A stretch of DNA of 64,000 bases, taken from assembly GCA_028716845.1 (NCBI GenBank), contig JAQUPF010000005.1, positions 96,114-160,113 of the forward strand, written 5' to 3'. This stretch comes from a bacterium. GTDB lineage: Bacteria; Auribacterota; Tritonobacteria; UBA1439. Below the pieces are notes generated by a model, which was not told the DNA's origin, did no database searches, and saw nothing but the letters and a program-made list of their open reading frames with translations. Below are positions 16,554 through 26,307 of the stretch, piece by piece. The position numbers and the translations under genes were made by a program. Numbering within the stretch: the stretch's first letter is position 1; each line of letters starts with the position of its first letter.

Positions 16554-19184
16554 TCAGGTCCGGAACTTCCGGACGGCGATGTCCCCGAGCAGGGCGAGGA
16601 GCAGCAGCGCGATGAGACGCCCCGGGGCGCTCCGCCTCGCCGGGACGACCTCGGGCGGGAACGAGAGCGCGTCCGCCGGCGGATTGAGCAGGCCGCCGGC
16701 CGCGGCGGCGAGCGCCCCGAGGAGCCCCTCGTCCGGCCCCGCTACCATGGACTCGGGGCCTCTGTCGGGCGCCGGGGCGCGGCGCAGGACGGCCGCCTCC
16801 TTCCGAACGGTCACCTTCCCCTCCTCGACCCGCTCCACCACGACCATGTCCGCGTCCGCCGGCAGCGCGGCGGTTTCGCCGCCGTACGCGTGGGGGGCGG
16901 TCTGCCGGAGGCTCACGACGCGCCGCTTCCCCGGGGCGTGCGACGGGACGGAGAGCCGGAACGACACCTCCTCGCCGACGGGGCCGAACGTCTCCAGCTC
17001 GAGGCGCTCCCTGCCGGCGGCGGCGGGTCCGGCCCGCACGAGGTAGAGGTCGGGCGACCGCTCGCGCATCGCCCACCTGACGACCTGCGCCCAGAACTTG
17101 GCGAACATCCCCCAGCCGACCATCTCCCTCGACCAGCGCGCCTCGACGTCCGACGTGAAGGCGACGGCCCGCCCGAGGCCGTGCCGCCACCCCGCGAGGA
17201 TCGGGTCCCGCAGTCCCCGGACGTCGGTGTAGAGCGCCACCTCGGCGCCCCGCTTCGGGGCGGTGATGACGTAGCCGAGGAGGGTCGGGATCTGCTCGCC
17301 GCTGATGCCGGCGAGCATCTCGCTGCCCGGCCCCATCTTCGGCCGGATCGCCTCCTCGACGAGGCCGGACTTCTCGAGGACCCTCCTCGTGTCCTCGAGC
17401 ACGATCATCGGCAGCGTCGACGACTCCCGGACGTAGTAGTACTCGCCGCCCGTCCCGAGGGCGAGCGCGCGGAGGAAATCCCTGTCCGCGTCCCTGCCGA
17501 TGCCGATCGTGGAGATGCTGACCTCGGAGCGGGAGTACGCCGCCACGAGGCCCCGGTAGTCGTACTCCCTGATGTCGTGCGTCTGCCCGTCGGTCATGAG
17601 GATGACGTGCCTGGCCCTGCCGCGGGCCGCCGCCAGCTGGGAGAGGGCCGCCTCGAGCGCCCCCGCGATGCGGGTGCCCCCCCCCGGCTCGATCATCCTG
17701 ATGCGGTCGATGACGGCCGCCTTCCTCGCCCCCACGGCCTCGAGCGGCACGAGGACGGTGTGGAACGAGTCGAACGGGATGATCCCGACCATGTCGTCCG
17801 GCGAGAGCTGCTTGACGAGCTCCTCGGCGGCCCGGCGGGCGGCGATCATCTTCTCCCCGAAGCCGAACCCCATGCTCCCCGACTTGTCGATGACGAGGAT
17901 GATGCAGAGCCGGGCCGCCTTCTCCCGCTCGAACGGCACCGCCCCCTCCATGGAGACGGGGAGCACCTCCTCGACCGGCGTCCGCCGGTACCCGCCGGGC
18001 CCGAAGCTGTCGGCGCCGCCGAGCATCACGAGGCCGCCCCCCTCGTCGCGGACGTAGCGCCGGAGCATCTCCATGCGATCCGTACCGAGGGCGGCGCGCG
18101 GGACGTTCGACAGGACGACGCAGTCGTAGGCGAGGAGGTCGTCGAACGACGCCGGGAACAGCTCGACGCCGCCCACCCGCACCTCGATCTCGCGCGTCGA
18201 GAGGACCTCGGCGAGGAAGTTCCTCCCCTCCCCCGTCCCGGCCAGGCAGAGGATCCTCGGTCGGTCGACCGCGAGGAGCGGGGCGGCGAGCGACGTCCCG
18301 CCGTCAGCCGCGACCGGGGAGACGGACGCCGTGATCCTGCGGACGCCCGGCGACGCGACGGCGTACGGGAGCTCGAAGGCGTTCGTCCCGGGCTGGAGGG
18401 TGACGGGCCACTCCCTGACGAGCGCCCCGCCGTCTCTGACGGCGAGCGTGGAGGGGACCGGCCGGGCGCCCGCGTTGAAGGCGATGATCCGGGCGGTGAA
18501 CGGCTCCCCGACCCGAATCTCATCGGGGAGATCGAGCCGCCTGAGCGACGCGCCGCCCCCCTCCGCCGCGGGCGGCGAGAGGCAGTCGATCCTGATGCCG
18601 CGGGCGGCGGCGCGGGCCGCGGCGGCGCGGGCGTCGCCGAGGTTCTCGTTGCCGTCGCTCAGGACGACCAGCCGCCTCGGCCCCGCGGAGGGGAGGGCGA
18701 GCGCCGCCCCGTCGATCGCGGAGGAGATGTCGGTCGCGTCGGTCGCGAGGCCGCCGTCGAACCGGTCGCCGGGCAGGTCGCGGGAGAGGGGGCGGTTCAT
18801 CCGGGATCCCCGCGCGAAGAAGATGACGCCCTTCTGCGCATCCGGTCCGGCGCCTTCGAGGATCTCCGCCGCCCGCTCCCGCGCCCACGCCTTCCCCTCC
18901 TCGCCCATGCTGTCGGAGACGTCCAGCGCCGCGATGACCGCGCCCGGCCTCGTCTCCTCGACCGTCACGCCCGCCCCCGCGAGGAGCAGGACGGCGAGGA
19001 GGAGCACGGCCGTCCGCAGGGCGGCGGCGGCGGCGACCGAGACCGCCGCCCCGCGCCGGGCGGCGACGGCGCCCGCCGCCCAGACGAGAGGGGCGAGCCA
19101 GAGGAGCCGCAGGAATCCGGGGCGGGAGAACTCGACCCCCCACCCCGCCGCGATCCGCTGGATGATTGCCGCGATATCGGTCAT
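16554..19184 (-). CDS. Large membrane protein with two vWA domains and a glutamine-amidotransferase-like domain
   Basis: An 876-residue protein. Two N-terminal helices precede vWA domain 1 with MIDAS ALDVSDSMG (about residue 90). A middle Rossmann-type region (YDCVVLSNVPRAAL, GLVMLGGADSFGPGGY) resembles the class I amidotransferase-like domain of this family. vWA domain 2 carries VIDKSGSMGFG. The C-terminus ends in a transmembrane helix (LIALLLLALLGDIAV). It is the last gene of the moxR-DUF58-vWA operon and overlaps the preceding vWA gene as ATGA. The family is linked to MoxR-chaperone-dependent assembly of envelope or metal-dependent complexes; the specific client is unknown. Confidence 0.87.
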   Translation of the reverse strand: MTDIAAIIQRIAAGWGVEFSRPGFLRLLWLAPLVWAAGAVAARRGAAVSVAAAAALRTAVLLLAVLLLAGAGVTVEETRPGAVIAALDVSDSMGEEGKAWARERAAEILEGAGPDAQKGVIFFARGSRMNRPLSRDLPGDRFDGGLATDATDISSAIDGAALALPSAGPRRLVVLSDGNENLGDARAAAARAAARGIRIDCLSPPAAEGGGASLRRLDLPDEIRVGEPFTARIIAFNAGARPVPSTLAVRDGGALVREWPVTLQPGTNAFELPYAVASPGVRRITASVSPVAADGGTSLAAPLLAVDRPRILCLAGTGEGRNFLAEVLSTREIEVRVGGVELFPASFDDLLAYDCVVLSNVPRAALGTDRMEMLRRYVRDEGGGLVMLGGADSFGPGGYRRTPVEEVLPVSMEGAVPFEREKAARLCIILVIDKSGSMGFGFGEKMIAARRAAEELVKQLSPDDMVGIIPFDSFHTVLVPLEAVGARKAAVIDRIRMIEPGGGTRIAGALEAALSQLAAARGRARHVILMTDGQTHDIREYDYRGLVAAYSRSEVSISTIGIGRDADRDFLRALALGTGGEYYYVRESSTLPMIVLEDTRRVLEKSGLVEEAIRPKMGPGSEMLAGISGEQIPTLLGYVITAPKRGAEVALYTDVRGLRDPILAGWRHGLGRAVAFTSDVEARWSREMVGWGMFAKFWAQVVRWAMRERSPDLYLVRAGPAAAGRERLELETFGPVGEEVSFRLSVPSHAPGKRRVVSLRQTAPHAYGGETAALPADADMVVVERVEEGKVTVRKEAAVLRRAPAPDRGPESMVAGPDEGLLGALAAAAGGLLNPPADALSFPPEVVPARRSAPGRLIALLLLALLGDIAVRKFRT

Positions 19185-21118
19185 TCGTCCCCCGCGGCGC
19201 TCCCGGCGGCCGCCGTCTCATCCTCCCCGGGCCGGCCGGCGCGCGCCGCGCGCGCCGCCCAGAGGATCCACTCGATCCCGAGAACCGCGCCGGCGAGGAG
19301 GAGGAAGAGGGCGCTCCGGTCGGGCGGCGCCGCGTCGGGGGGCGGCCCCGCCGCCAGCACCGCCGCGAGCGCCGCCCTGTCCTCGCCCTCGGGGTCGGCG
19401 CGCAGGTCCGATTCCGTCCGGTCGCAGAGGTTCGCCACGAATTCCCGCGAGACGGCGCCGCCGCTCAGCACGTAGCGGCCCGCCTCCTCGGTCGCGCCGA
19501 AGACGATCGGCCCGCCGGGCTCCGCGGGCACGATCTCCCGGCGCCCCCCCGGCGTGACGACCGTGTACCGCCCCGGCCCGCCGGGGGGGGCGAGCGTCCT
19601 GTAGGCCTCGCCGGTCCGCACCCCGTCCGCGTCCCCGGCGCCGAGCCACCGGAGGACGTTCAGGAAGAGGATGAGGAGGGGGAGCGACTCCCCCTCGCCG
19701 AGCCGGGCGTCGCACAGGTCGAAACTCATGACCGCCGCCCGGCGGCCCTCCGTCTCGCCGCAGACGACGAGCGGGACGTCGCCGCGCGTCGTCGCGGAGA
19801 TGACCACCGGCCGGGCCCAGGCGGGCGTCTCGATGATCCTCGATCCACCGAGGGGCACCGCATGGAGGCCGCGCAGGTTCCTCCCGACCGGGTGCGACTC
19901 GTCCCAGTCGAGGAAGGAGAGCCCCGTCACCCACTCCCCGGTGACGCGCAGCATCCTGCTCCGCACCGGCGGGCAGATGACGAGGACGTTCGTCGGGGGA
20001 TGCCGCTCCGGCTCGCAGCGGTGGAAGATCGCCACCTGCGCCCGCTCGAGGTCCGCCGACGCGTACGAGGCGGGCGAGTGCACGTCGAGGGCAAGGCGGG
20101 GGATCGCGGCGGCGAGCGCGCGCATGCGGGCCGCGCAGGCATCGTCCCTCGTGACGAGCGCGATCCGCGAGATGCGCCCGCCGGCGAGGATCGCCCAGGC
20201 GGTGTTGTCGACGGGGAGGGCGTCAGTCGGCTCGAGCGAGATCCTGAGGAGGCCCTCCGGGAACCGCTCCCCGGCGCGCGTGGTGAGCGACCCGCCCGGC
20301 GCGAGGCGCACCGGCCGGGAGCCGACCTCCCGCCCGCCGGCGTCCGCCCTGAGCGTCCCCGAGAAGGGGGCGTCCGAGAAGTTCTCCACCGTCACGTAGG
20401 CCGAGACCCCCTCGCCGGCGGCGAACGGGTCCCCGTACACCGCGACGCCCGTGATGGCGGCGTTCGCCTTCGGCGACCCGACGCGCCAGAGGCGCGCGGG
20501 GCCGCCGCCGGCGGGGAGGCCGAGCGAGGCGGCGCTCCGGTCGGTGAGGATGTGGACCTCGCCCGCCTCATCCTCCCCCTCCCGGAGGAGGGCGAACGCC
20601 GTCTCGACGGCGGGCGCCATGCGGTCCGGCGTGTCGGCGGCCTCGAGGCCGCCGATCAGCCGGGCGAGCGCCGACGCGTCCGCCTCGCCGGCGGCGACGA
20701 CGCGCGGGGCCGCGCCGGAGACGATGACCGTCGCGCGGTCGGCCGGCCCGAGGCCGCGGACGATCCGGAGCGCCCGCTGCCGGGCGAGCTCCCATCGGGT
20801 CGCGCCCCCCTCGACCGCCTGCATGCTCGCCGACCGGTCGAGGACGAGGACGAGGTGCCGGCCGCGCGCCGCCGCGGCGGCGCTCCGCCAGTAGGGGCGG
20901 CAGGCGGCGGCGGCCAGGGCCAGCAGGGCGGCGAGCTGGAGGATGAAGAGCAGGTCCGCCCGGAAGAGGCTCGAGCGGACGACGCTCTCCCGGAGGAGCC
21001 GCCAGGGGATGATGCTCGAGATCTCGACCCGCCGCCGACGCCGGCTGAAGGAGTAGATGAGGACGAGCGCCGGGATCGAGAGGAGGGAGAGAAGGCCGAA
21101 GAGATTGGCGATGCCCAT
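19181..21118 (-). CDS. BatA-type vWA membrane protein
   Basis: A 645-residue protein. The N-terminal BatA-type region has a first helix (LFGLLSLLSIPALVLIYSF), basic residues and a second helix (LLFILQLAALLALAAAACRPYW). It is followed by a vWA domain with MIDAS VLDRSASM. A long beta-rich extracytoplasmic region follows, and a C-terminal helix (FLLLAGAVLGIEWILWA) returns to the membrane. This is the standard architecture of aerotolerance-type (Bat) proteins adjacent to moxR and DUF58 genes. It is cotranscribed with both neighbours (19 bp to DUF58; ATGA overlap with the next vWA gene). Confidence 0.88.
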   Translation of the reverse strand: MGIANLFGLLSLLSIPALVLIYSFSRRRRRVEISSIIPWRLLRESVVRSSLFRADLLFILQLAALLALAAAACRPYWRSAAAAARGRHLVLVLDRSASMQAVEGGATRWELARQRALRIVRGLGPADRATVIVSGAAPRVVAAGEADASALARLIGGLEAADTPDRMAPAVETAFALLREGEDEAGEVHILTDRSAASLGLPAGGGPARLWRVGSPKANAAITGVAVYGDPFAAGEGVSAYVTVENFSDAPFSGTLRADAGGREVGSRPVRLAPGGSLTTRAGERFPEGLLRISLEPTDALPVDNTAWAILAGGRISRIALVTRDDACAARMRALAAAIPRLALDVHSPASYASADLERAQVAIFHRCEPERHPPTNVLVICPPVRSRMLRVTGEWVTGLSFLDWDESHPVGRNLRGLHAVPLGGSRIIETPAWARPVVISATTRGDVPLVVCGETEGRRAAVMSFDLCDARLGEGESLPLLILFLNVLRWLGAGDADGVRTGEAYRTLAPPGGPGRYTVVTPGGRREIVPAEPGGPIVFGATEEAGRYVLSGGAVSREFVANLCDRTESDLRADPEGEDRAALAAVLAAGPPPDAAPPDRSALFLLLAGAVLGIEWILWAARAARAGRPGEDETAAAGSAAGDE

Positions 21119-21136
21119 GTCGCCCCGGGCCCTTTC

Positions 21137-22060
21137 CTACTTGATGATGCCGAGGCGCGGCAGCTCCCGGAGGACGAACGACTCGAGGTCCCCGTCGGTG
21201 AGCGCGAGCGCGTGGATGATCCTGTTCGCCCGGCAGAACCGCCGGAGGTCGCCGATATGCTCCTCGAGCGCCGCCGCGTACCGCCGCCGCACGGCGGGGG
21301 TGACGGAGATCATCCTGCTCTCCCTCGTCTCGACGTCCACCACCTCCGCCGAGGAGAGGTCGCGGAACGGGTCCATCTCCCCGGGGCCGAGGACCTGGAT
21401 GACCTTCACGTCGTAGTTGAGGAAGCGGAGGAGGTTGAGGCCGCGGCGGCGGCCCTCCGGGTCGAACAGGAAATCGGAGAGGACGATGAAGACGCCGCGG
21501 TGTCCCCTCGTGATGCTCGTGTAGCGCTGGAGGTAGCCCGCGAAATCGGTGCCCCCGCCCGGCCTGATGCCGAACAGGTAGTCGCTCACGCTGAAGATGC
21601 CGCTCCGCCTCGTGAAGAACGGCGTGCCGTTGATGAAGGAGGTGTCGCTGAGCCGGTCCGAGGTCTCCAGGTCGGAGAAGGCGGCCACCTTGACGGCGCT
21701 GTGGGTGGTGAGGCCGACGTAGCTCAGGGCGAGGGCGAGGTTCCGGGCGTAGCCGAACTTGCCGTCCCGCTCCGGGTAGAGCATGGAGCGGCTCGCGTCG
21801 AGGAGCACGTGGATGGAGAAATCGATGTCCTCCCTGAACGTCTTGAGGTAGAGGCGCTCGGTGCGGCCGTAGATGTTCCAGTCGATATGGCGGATGTCGT
21901 CGCCGGGGAAGTACTTGCGGTAATCGGCGAACTCGATGCTCGTGCCGCTGATGTTGGAGAGGCGGTCGCCCTTCCGCGCTGTGCGGAACTCCTTCATGCT
22001 CGCGATGCAGAGCGCCTCGAGCCGGCGCAGGAAATCGGGCGTGAAGATCTGCGTGAGCAT
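21137..22060 (-). CDS. DUF58-family protein
   Basis: A 307-residue DUF58 protein. The characteristic block GTSIEFADYRKYFPGDDIRHID is followed by WNIYGRTERLYLKTF, and a vWA-like DASRSM motif sits in HVLLDASRSML. DUF58 proteins are always found beside moxR and are thought to bridge the AAA+ ATPase and membrane vWA partners. It is soluble with no membrane helix. It lies 19 bp downstream of the moxR gene and 18 bp upstream of the BatA-like gene, so a single operon is likely. Confidence 0.93.
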   Translation of the reverse strand: MLTQIFTPDFLRRLEALCIASMKEFRTARKGDRLSNISGTSIEFADYRKYFPGDDIRHIDWNIYGRTERLYLKTFREDIDFSIHVLLDASRSMLYPERDGKFGYARNLALALSYVGLTTHSAVKVAAFSDLETSDRLSDTSFINGTPFFTRRSGIFSVSDYLFGIRPGGGTDFAGYLQRYTSITRGHRGVFIVLSDFLFDPEGRRRGLNLLRFLNYDVKVIQVLGPGEMDPFRDLSSAEVVDVETRESRMISVTPAVRRRYAAALEEHIGDLRRFCRANRIIHALALTDGDLESFVLRELPRLGIIK

Positions 22061-22079
22061 GGGGTGCCCCCGGGACGCG

Positions 22080-23129
<1,050 letters not shown>

Positions 23130-23156
23130 GGAAGATCCTTTCCCCTGCGGGCGATG

Positions 23157-23162
23157 ATTATA
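23157..23162 (-). promoter_or_regulatory. -10 box (TATAAT) of the moxR operon
   Basis: GGCTATAATC on the minus strand, 28 bp before the moxR ATG, with GTGTTC 17 bp upstream as a weak -35. It separates the moxR operon from the gene at 23220-25448. Confidence 0.6.
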
Positions 23163-23219
23163 GCCGGCGGGCACGCGGAGAACACGGGGAATAATCGGGG
23201 CTCGCCGGCCGCCCGCCGG

Positions 23220-25448
23220 TCATTCCGCGCCTCCGGCGTTGAGGTTCCTGATGATGTGCCGGTATTCGGGCGGGACCGGGATCCTCCCGACGGCGTCCTC
23301 CCCGGCCTGCTCGGCGGAGAGCCGCGCGTCCGGATCGACGGCGGTGACCGGCCGCCGGTCGGCCGCGCCCTCCCCGCCGTCCGAGGGCGAGAGCGTGAGG
23401 CGCCTCGTGGGCCGTCCCGTCTCCTCCTCGCCCGTGAGCTTGATGTACACCTTCTCCGTCATCCCCGCCGGGGGCTCGATCGGAGCGGGAGCCGTGCGGG
23501 GATCGTGCATCCCGCCGCCCGGCGCGGGCGCCGTTTTCAGATCCGCCGTCTCCCCCTTCTCCGGCTTTCCATCGGTCTCCTTCGCCGTCTCGCCCTCTCT
23601 CCCCTTCCCCGCGTCGCCGGAAGCCGCATCCTCCGTGGCGGCGTCCCCTCCCTCCCGTGCCGCCGCTTCCTCGGCCGAGGCCTCTCCCGCCGTGGAACCA
23701 CCCTGCCGCATCGTCCCGGCGTCGCCGGCGCCCGCCTGCGGCACCGGTATCGCCGCCTCTCCATGCTCCATTCCGGACTCCCGGCTCCCCGGCCGGCTGC
23801 CCGAGGCCTTGTCGGGCATTCCCGCCGTTCCCCGGTCCGACTCTCCGGTCTTCTCTCCCCTCTCCGCCCCGACCTCTCCCCCCTTCGCCATATCGCCGGC
23901 CGTCTTCTCCCCGACAGCCTTCTCACCGGCCGCCGCGCCGCTCGAGGCGCCCTCGCCCGCAGCCTTCTCGCCGGCCCCCGTTTCGCCGGCTGCACGCTCG
24001 CCGGCCGCCTTCTCACCGGCCGCCTTCTCGCCGGCCCCCCGTTCGCCGGCGGCACGCTCACCGGCCGCCATATCGCCGGCCGCCTTCTCACCGGCCGCCG
24101 CGACGCCCGAGGCGCCCTCGCCCGCCGCTTTCTCCCCGGCCCTCGGTTCGCCGGCGGCACGCTCACCGGCCGCCATATCGCCGGCCGTCTTCTCGCCGGC
24201 CCCCGGTTCGCCGGCTGCACGCTCGCCGGCCGCCTTCTCACCGGCCGCCTTCTCCCCGGCCGCCGCGCCGGCGGAGGCCGCCGCGCCACCCGCCGTGTCC
24301 CCGCTTCCCCGCTTCCCCTCGTCGCCGGCCGCCGCGCCGGCGGAGGCCGCACCCGCGCCGCCGCCCGCCTGTTCCTCTCCGGACGGCTCACCGCCGGCAC
24401 CCGCCGAGAGCGATCCGAGACTCCCGCCGCCCCCGGGAGACATCTCGCCGGCGCGCAGTCCCTCGTCGCTCCGCTCGCCGCGCCCCGGGTCGGGATCACC
24501 GCTCGCCGCGTCGCCGCTTTCCCCCGTCGCCGCGCCTTCGGCGGCACTCTCGCCGCCTCGTCCCTTCTCCGCTTCCGCCGCCCGCTCACCGTTCGCCGCG
24601 TCGCCCTGCCGCCTCTCAGCGGAGTCCCCCTCCCGCTCCCCCGCCGAGCCCTCGTCCGACGCGTCCGCGCCTCCCCGCGTCCCCGCGGGTTCGGCCGCCC
24701 CCTCGCCGCCGAGCCGATCGAGCTCCTGCGAAATCCCCTGGATCGTCTGGAGCAGCTCCTGCCGCATCTTCGCCATCTGCCGGGAGTCCTTGTACCGCTC
24801 GGGCTCCGGCTCGGCCCCGGCCCGCTCCCGTTCCGGCGTCGGCGTCGGAACGCCGGGCTCGTCCTCCTCCTCCGCCAGCGCCATTTGCTCCTCCCCGGGC
24901 GGTGCGGTCTCATCCCTGAGGCCGGTCGTCCCGATCGAGAGATCGAGGATGAGCGCCAGGATGACGGCGAGGGCCGCGAACGCGGACGGCGGGACGCGGT
25001 GAGGAAGGATCGCCCGGATCCTCGAATCGTCCAGTTCGGAGACGATGTCCCGGGCGAGCCGCTCGTAGAGGCGCGGCTTGACGGGGTGCGCGGCGTACTC
25101 CCGGAAGGTGACGAGGCGCTGCTTGAGATTCATCTCCCCGTCGATGAGCGCGGCGGCGGCGCCCCTGCCGGTCCAGCGCCGGCGCGCCCGGAGGAGCCGG
25201 AAGACCGCCCCGCAGACGGGAACGGCGACGAGGGCCGCCGCGGCCGCCGGGGAGAGCCGGTCGAGGCGGGCGAGGACGTACCCGACGAACAGGGCGCCGA
25301 GCGAAACCGCCGCGATATCGGAGACCGCGGCCTCCAGGCGGAGGAGGTTCGCCCGCCGCCGGACGCGCTCGAGCCTCCGCTCGACGATCTCCTCCGGCGG
25401 GAGGGGGTCGGCAAGGGGGCCGGTCGCGGTATGGGGAGGCGTCTTCAT
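23220..25448 (-). CDS. Membrane protein with a long Ala-Gly-Glu pentapeptide tract, DUF4175-like
   Basis: A 742-residue protein upstream of moxR. Two hydrophobic helices lie near residues 45-90, a segment GEMNLKQRLVTFREY near 110 and a third helix (FAALAVILALILDLSI) near 155. This order resembles DUF4175-type proteins that accompany moxR/DUF58/vWA genes, a tentative match. From about residue 250 to 620 it is low complexity and rich in Ala, Gly and Glu. Its core is a tract of pentapeptides AAGEK/R, AAGD and GAGEK that looks disordered. The C-terminus (PPEYRHIIRNLNAGG) is ordered again. Translation of the opposite strand is also open but is a by-product of the repeat and GC bias. Confidence 0.7.
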   Translation of the reverse strand: MKTPPHTATGPLADPLPPEEIVERRLERVRRRANLLRLEAAVSDIAAVSLGALFVGYVLARLDRLSPAAAAALVAVPVCGAVFRLLRARRRWTGRGAAAALIDGEMNLKQRLVTFREYAAHPVKPRLYERLARDIVSELDDSRIRAILPHRVPPSAFAALAVILALILDLSIGTTGLRDETAPPGEEQMALAEEEDEPGVPTPTPERERAGAEPEPERYKDSRQMAKMRQELLQTIQGISQELDRLGGEGAAEPAGTRGGADASDEGSAGEREGDSAERRQGDAANGERAAEAEKGRGGESAAEGAATGESGDAASGDPDPGRGERSDEGLRAGEMSPGGGGSLGSLSAGAGGEPSGEEQAGGGAGAASAGAAAGDEGKRGSGDTAGGAAASAGAAAGEKAAGEKAAGERAAGEPGAGEKTAGDMAAGERAAGEPRAGEKAAGEGASGVAAAGEKAAGDMAAGERAAGERGAGEKAAGEKAAGERAAGETGAGEKAAGEGASSGAAAGEKAVGEKTAGDMAKGGEVGAERGEKTGESDRGTAGMPDKASGSRPGSRESGMEHGEAAIPVPQAGAGDAGTMRQGGSTAGEASAEEAAAREGGDAATEDAASGDAGKGREGETAKETDGKPEKGETADLKTAPAPGGGMHDPRTAPAPIEPPAGMTEKVYIKLTGEEETGRPTRRLTLSPSDGGEGAADRRPVTAVDPDARLSAEQAGEDAVGRIPVPPEYRHIIRNLNAGGAE
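23890..24290. repeat. 15-bp coding tandem repeat
   Basis: About 27 imperfect copies of a 15-bp unit reading (plus strand) TCACCGGCCGCCTTC, encoding pentapeptides such as AAGEK on the minus strand. Larger blocks of about 135-200 bp within it also repeat, suggesting slippage and unequal exchange. The tract stays in frame throughout. Confidence 0.85.
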
Positions 25449-25485
25449 GGATGCATGGCGCGCGGGGCCGCCGCGGCGCGAGGGT

Positions 25486-26004
25486 TCAGGGGGCGCGGGA
25501 GGCGCCCGCGCGCGGTTCCTCGATCCAGACTTTCTCTTCCTCCTCCACCCAGTAGCCGGCCGGGATCACGCGCTCCTCGAAGTGGGCGGGGATGAGCTTC
25601 CCGTCCACGACCTTCTCCTCGACCCAGACGCGCCTCTTCTGCGAGGTATCGACCCACTTGGGCCGCCGGGCGATCTCCCACCTGCCGGGGCCCTTCCCCG
25701 CGATCGGGTCGGCGACGGAGAGCATGTCCTGCTGGACCCCCTGGAGGAGCTCCCGCTCGACCTTCTTCCGCTGGTAGTTCTCCATCTGCGAGCCGGCGAG
25801 ACCGCCGCCGAGTCCGCCGAGGCCCGCGCCGATGAGGACCCCCTCCGTCACGTGGCCGGTGGCGGCGCCGATGGCGACGCCCGCGCCCGCTCCCAGGACA
25901 GTCCCCACGGCGGCGAAATTGCGCGTGTTGGCGAAATCCGCGCACCCCGCGACGGCCGTGCACGAGGCGAGCAGCATCCCGATCGCCGTCCTCCGCTTCA
26001 CCAT
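25486..26004 (-). CDS. Glycine-zipper lipoprotein
   Basis: A 172-residue protein. The signal MLLASCTAVAGC ends in the lipobox VAGC. A glycine-zipper helix pair follows (GTVLGAGAGVAIGAATGHV and GVLIGAGLGGLGGGLAG), typical of outer-membrane-associated small lipoproteins. The charged C-terminal half (RRVWVEEKVVDGKLIPAHFEER) is unassigned. The ATG at 26004 has GGAGGA nine bases upstream and a TGTGCTATAATG extended -10 box further upstream. An in-frame ATG at 26028 is less likely because it overlaps the -10 box. Confidence 0.78.
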   Translation of the reverse strand: MVKRRTAIGMLLASCTAVAGCADFANTRNFAAVGTVLGAGAGVAIGAATGHVTEGVLIGAGLGGLGGGLAGSQMENYQRKKVERELLQGVQQDMLSVADPIAGKGPGRWEIARRPKWVDTSQKRRVWVEEKVVDGKLIPAHFEERVIPAGYWVEEEEKVWIEEPRAGASRAP

Positions 26005-26026
26005 GCCCGTCCTCCGGACCGCACCC

Positions 26027-26032
26027 ATTATA
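26027..26032 (-). promoter_or_regulatory. Extended -10 promoter (TGTGCTATAATG)
   Basis: A perfect TATAAT with a TGTGC extension on the minus strand, 22 bp upstream of the lipoprotein ATG. The same TGTGCTA-T string serves tmRNA (28299-28304) and cobA (48680). Confidence 0.7.
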
Positions 26033-26099
26033 GCACATCCCCCCCGCCGCCCCCCCGCATCTCCGATGGCATCCTTCCCCGGAAATGCATAAGGCGGCA

Positions 26100-26215
26100 A
26101 CGGTATTCACAGAGGGCACAGGGAAAGGCAGAGGACACCGTGCCGGGACATCTCACGTTTCGACAACATGACGGGGATCTTCTCTCTGTGCCCCCTGTGC
26201 CCGCTCTGTAATCTT
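26100..26215. repeat. Inverted repeat of CACAGAGGGCACAGGG type
   Basis: ATTCACAGAGGGCACAGGG near 26107 is mirrored by CCCCCTGTGCCCGCTCTGTA near 26189-26208, forming arms of roughly 25 bp around about 55 bp. This is a second intergenic repeat type, different in sequence from the ACGGAT family. No gene is visible in 26033-26300. Confidence 0.65.
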
Positions 26216-26307
26216 TAGGGCAGGAATTGAAACTTTTCCAGGAAACCGGGGGAAGTCCGGCGCATCCCCGTCTGGCGCGCGGGCGGAAGATCGTGTATCA
26301 TCGGCGC

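Noticed and set aside
23890..24290. CRISPR-like array
   Set aside because: The unit is 15 bp, contiguous, in frame and coding; there are no spacers and no cas genes.
23239..25002. 587-codon plus-strand frame over the VNTR gene, rich in Ser/Pro/Ala
   Set aside because: The tandem repeat keeps several frames open. Only the minus frame has membrane helices, ordered termini and sensible context next to moxR.
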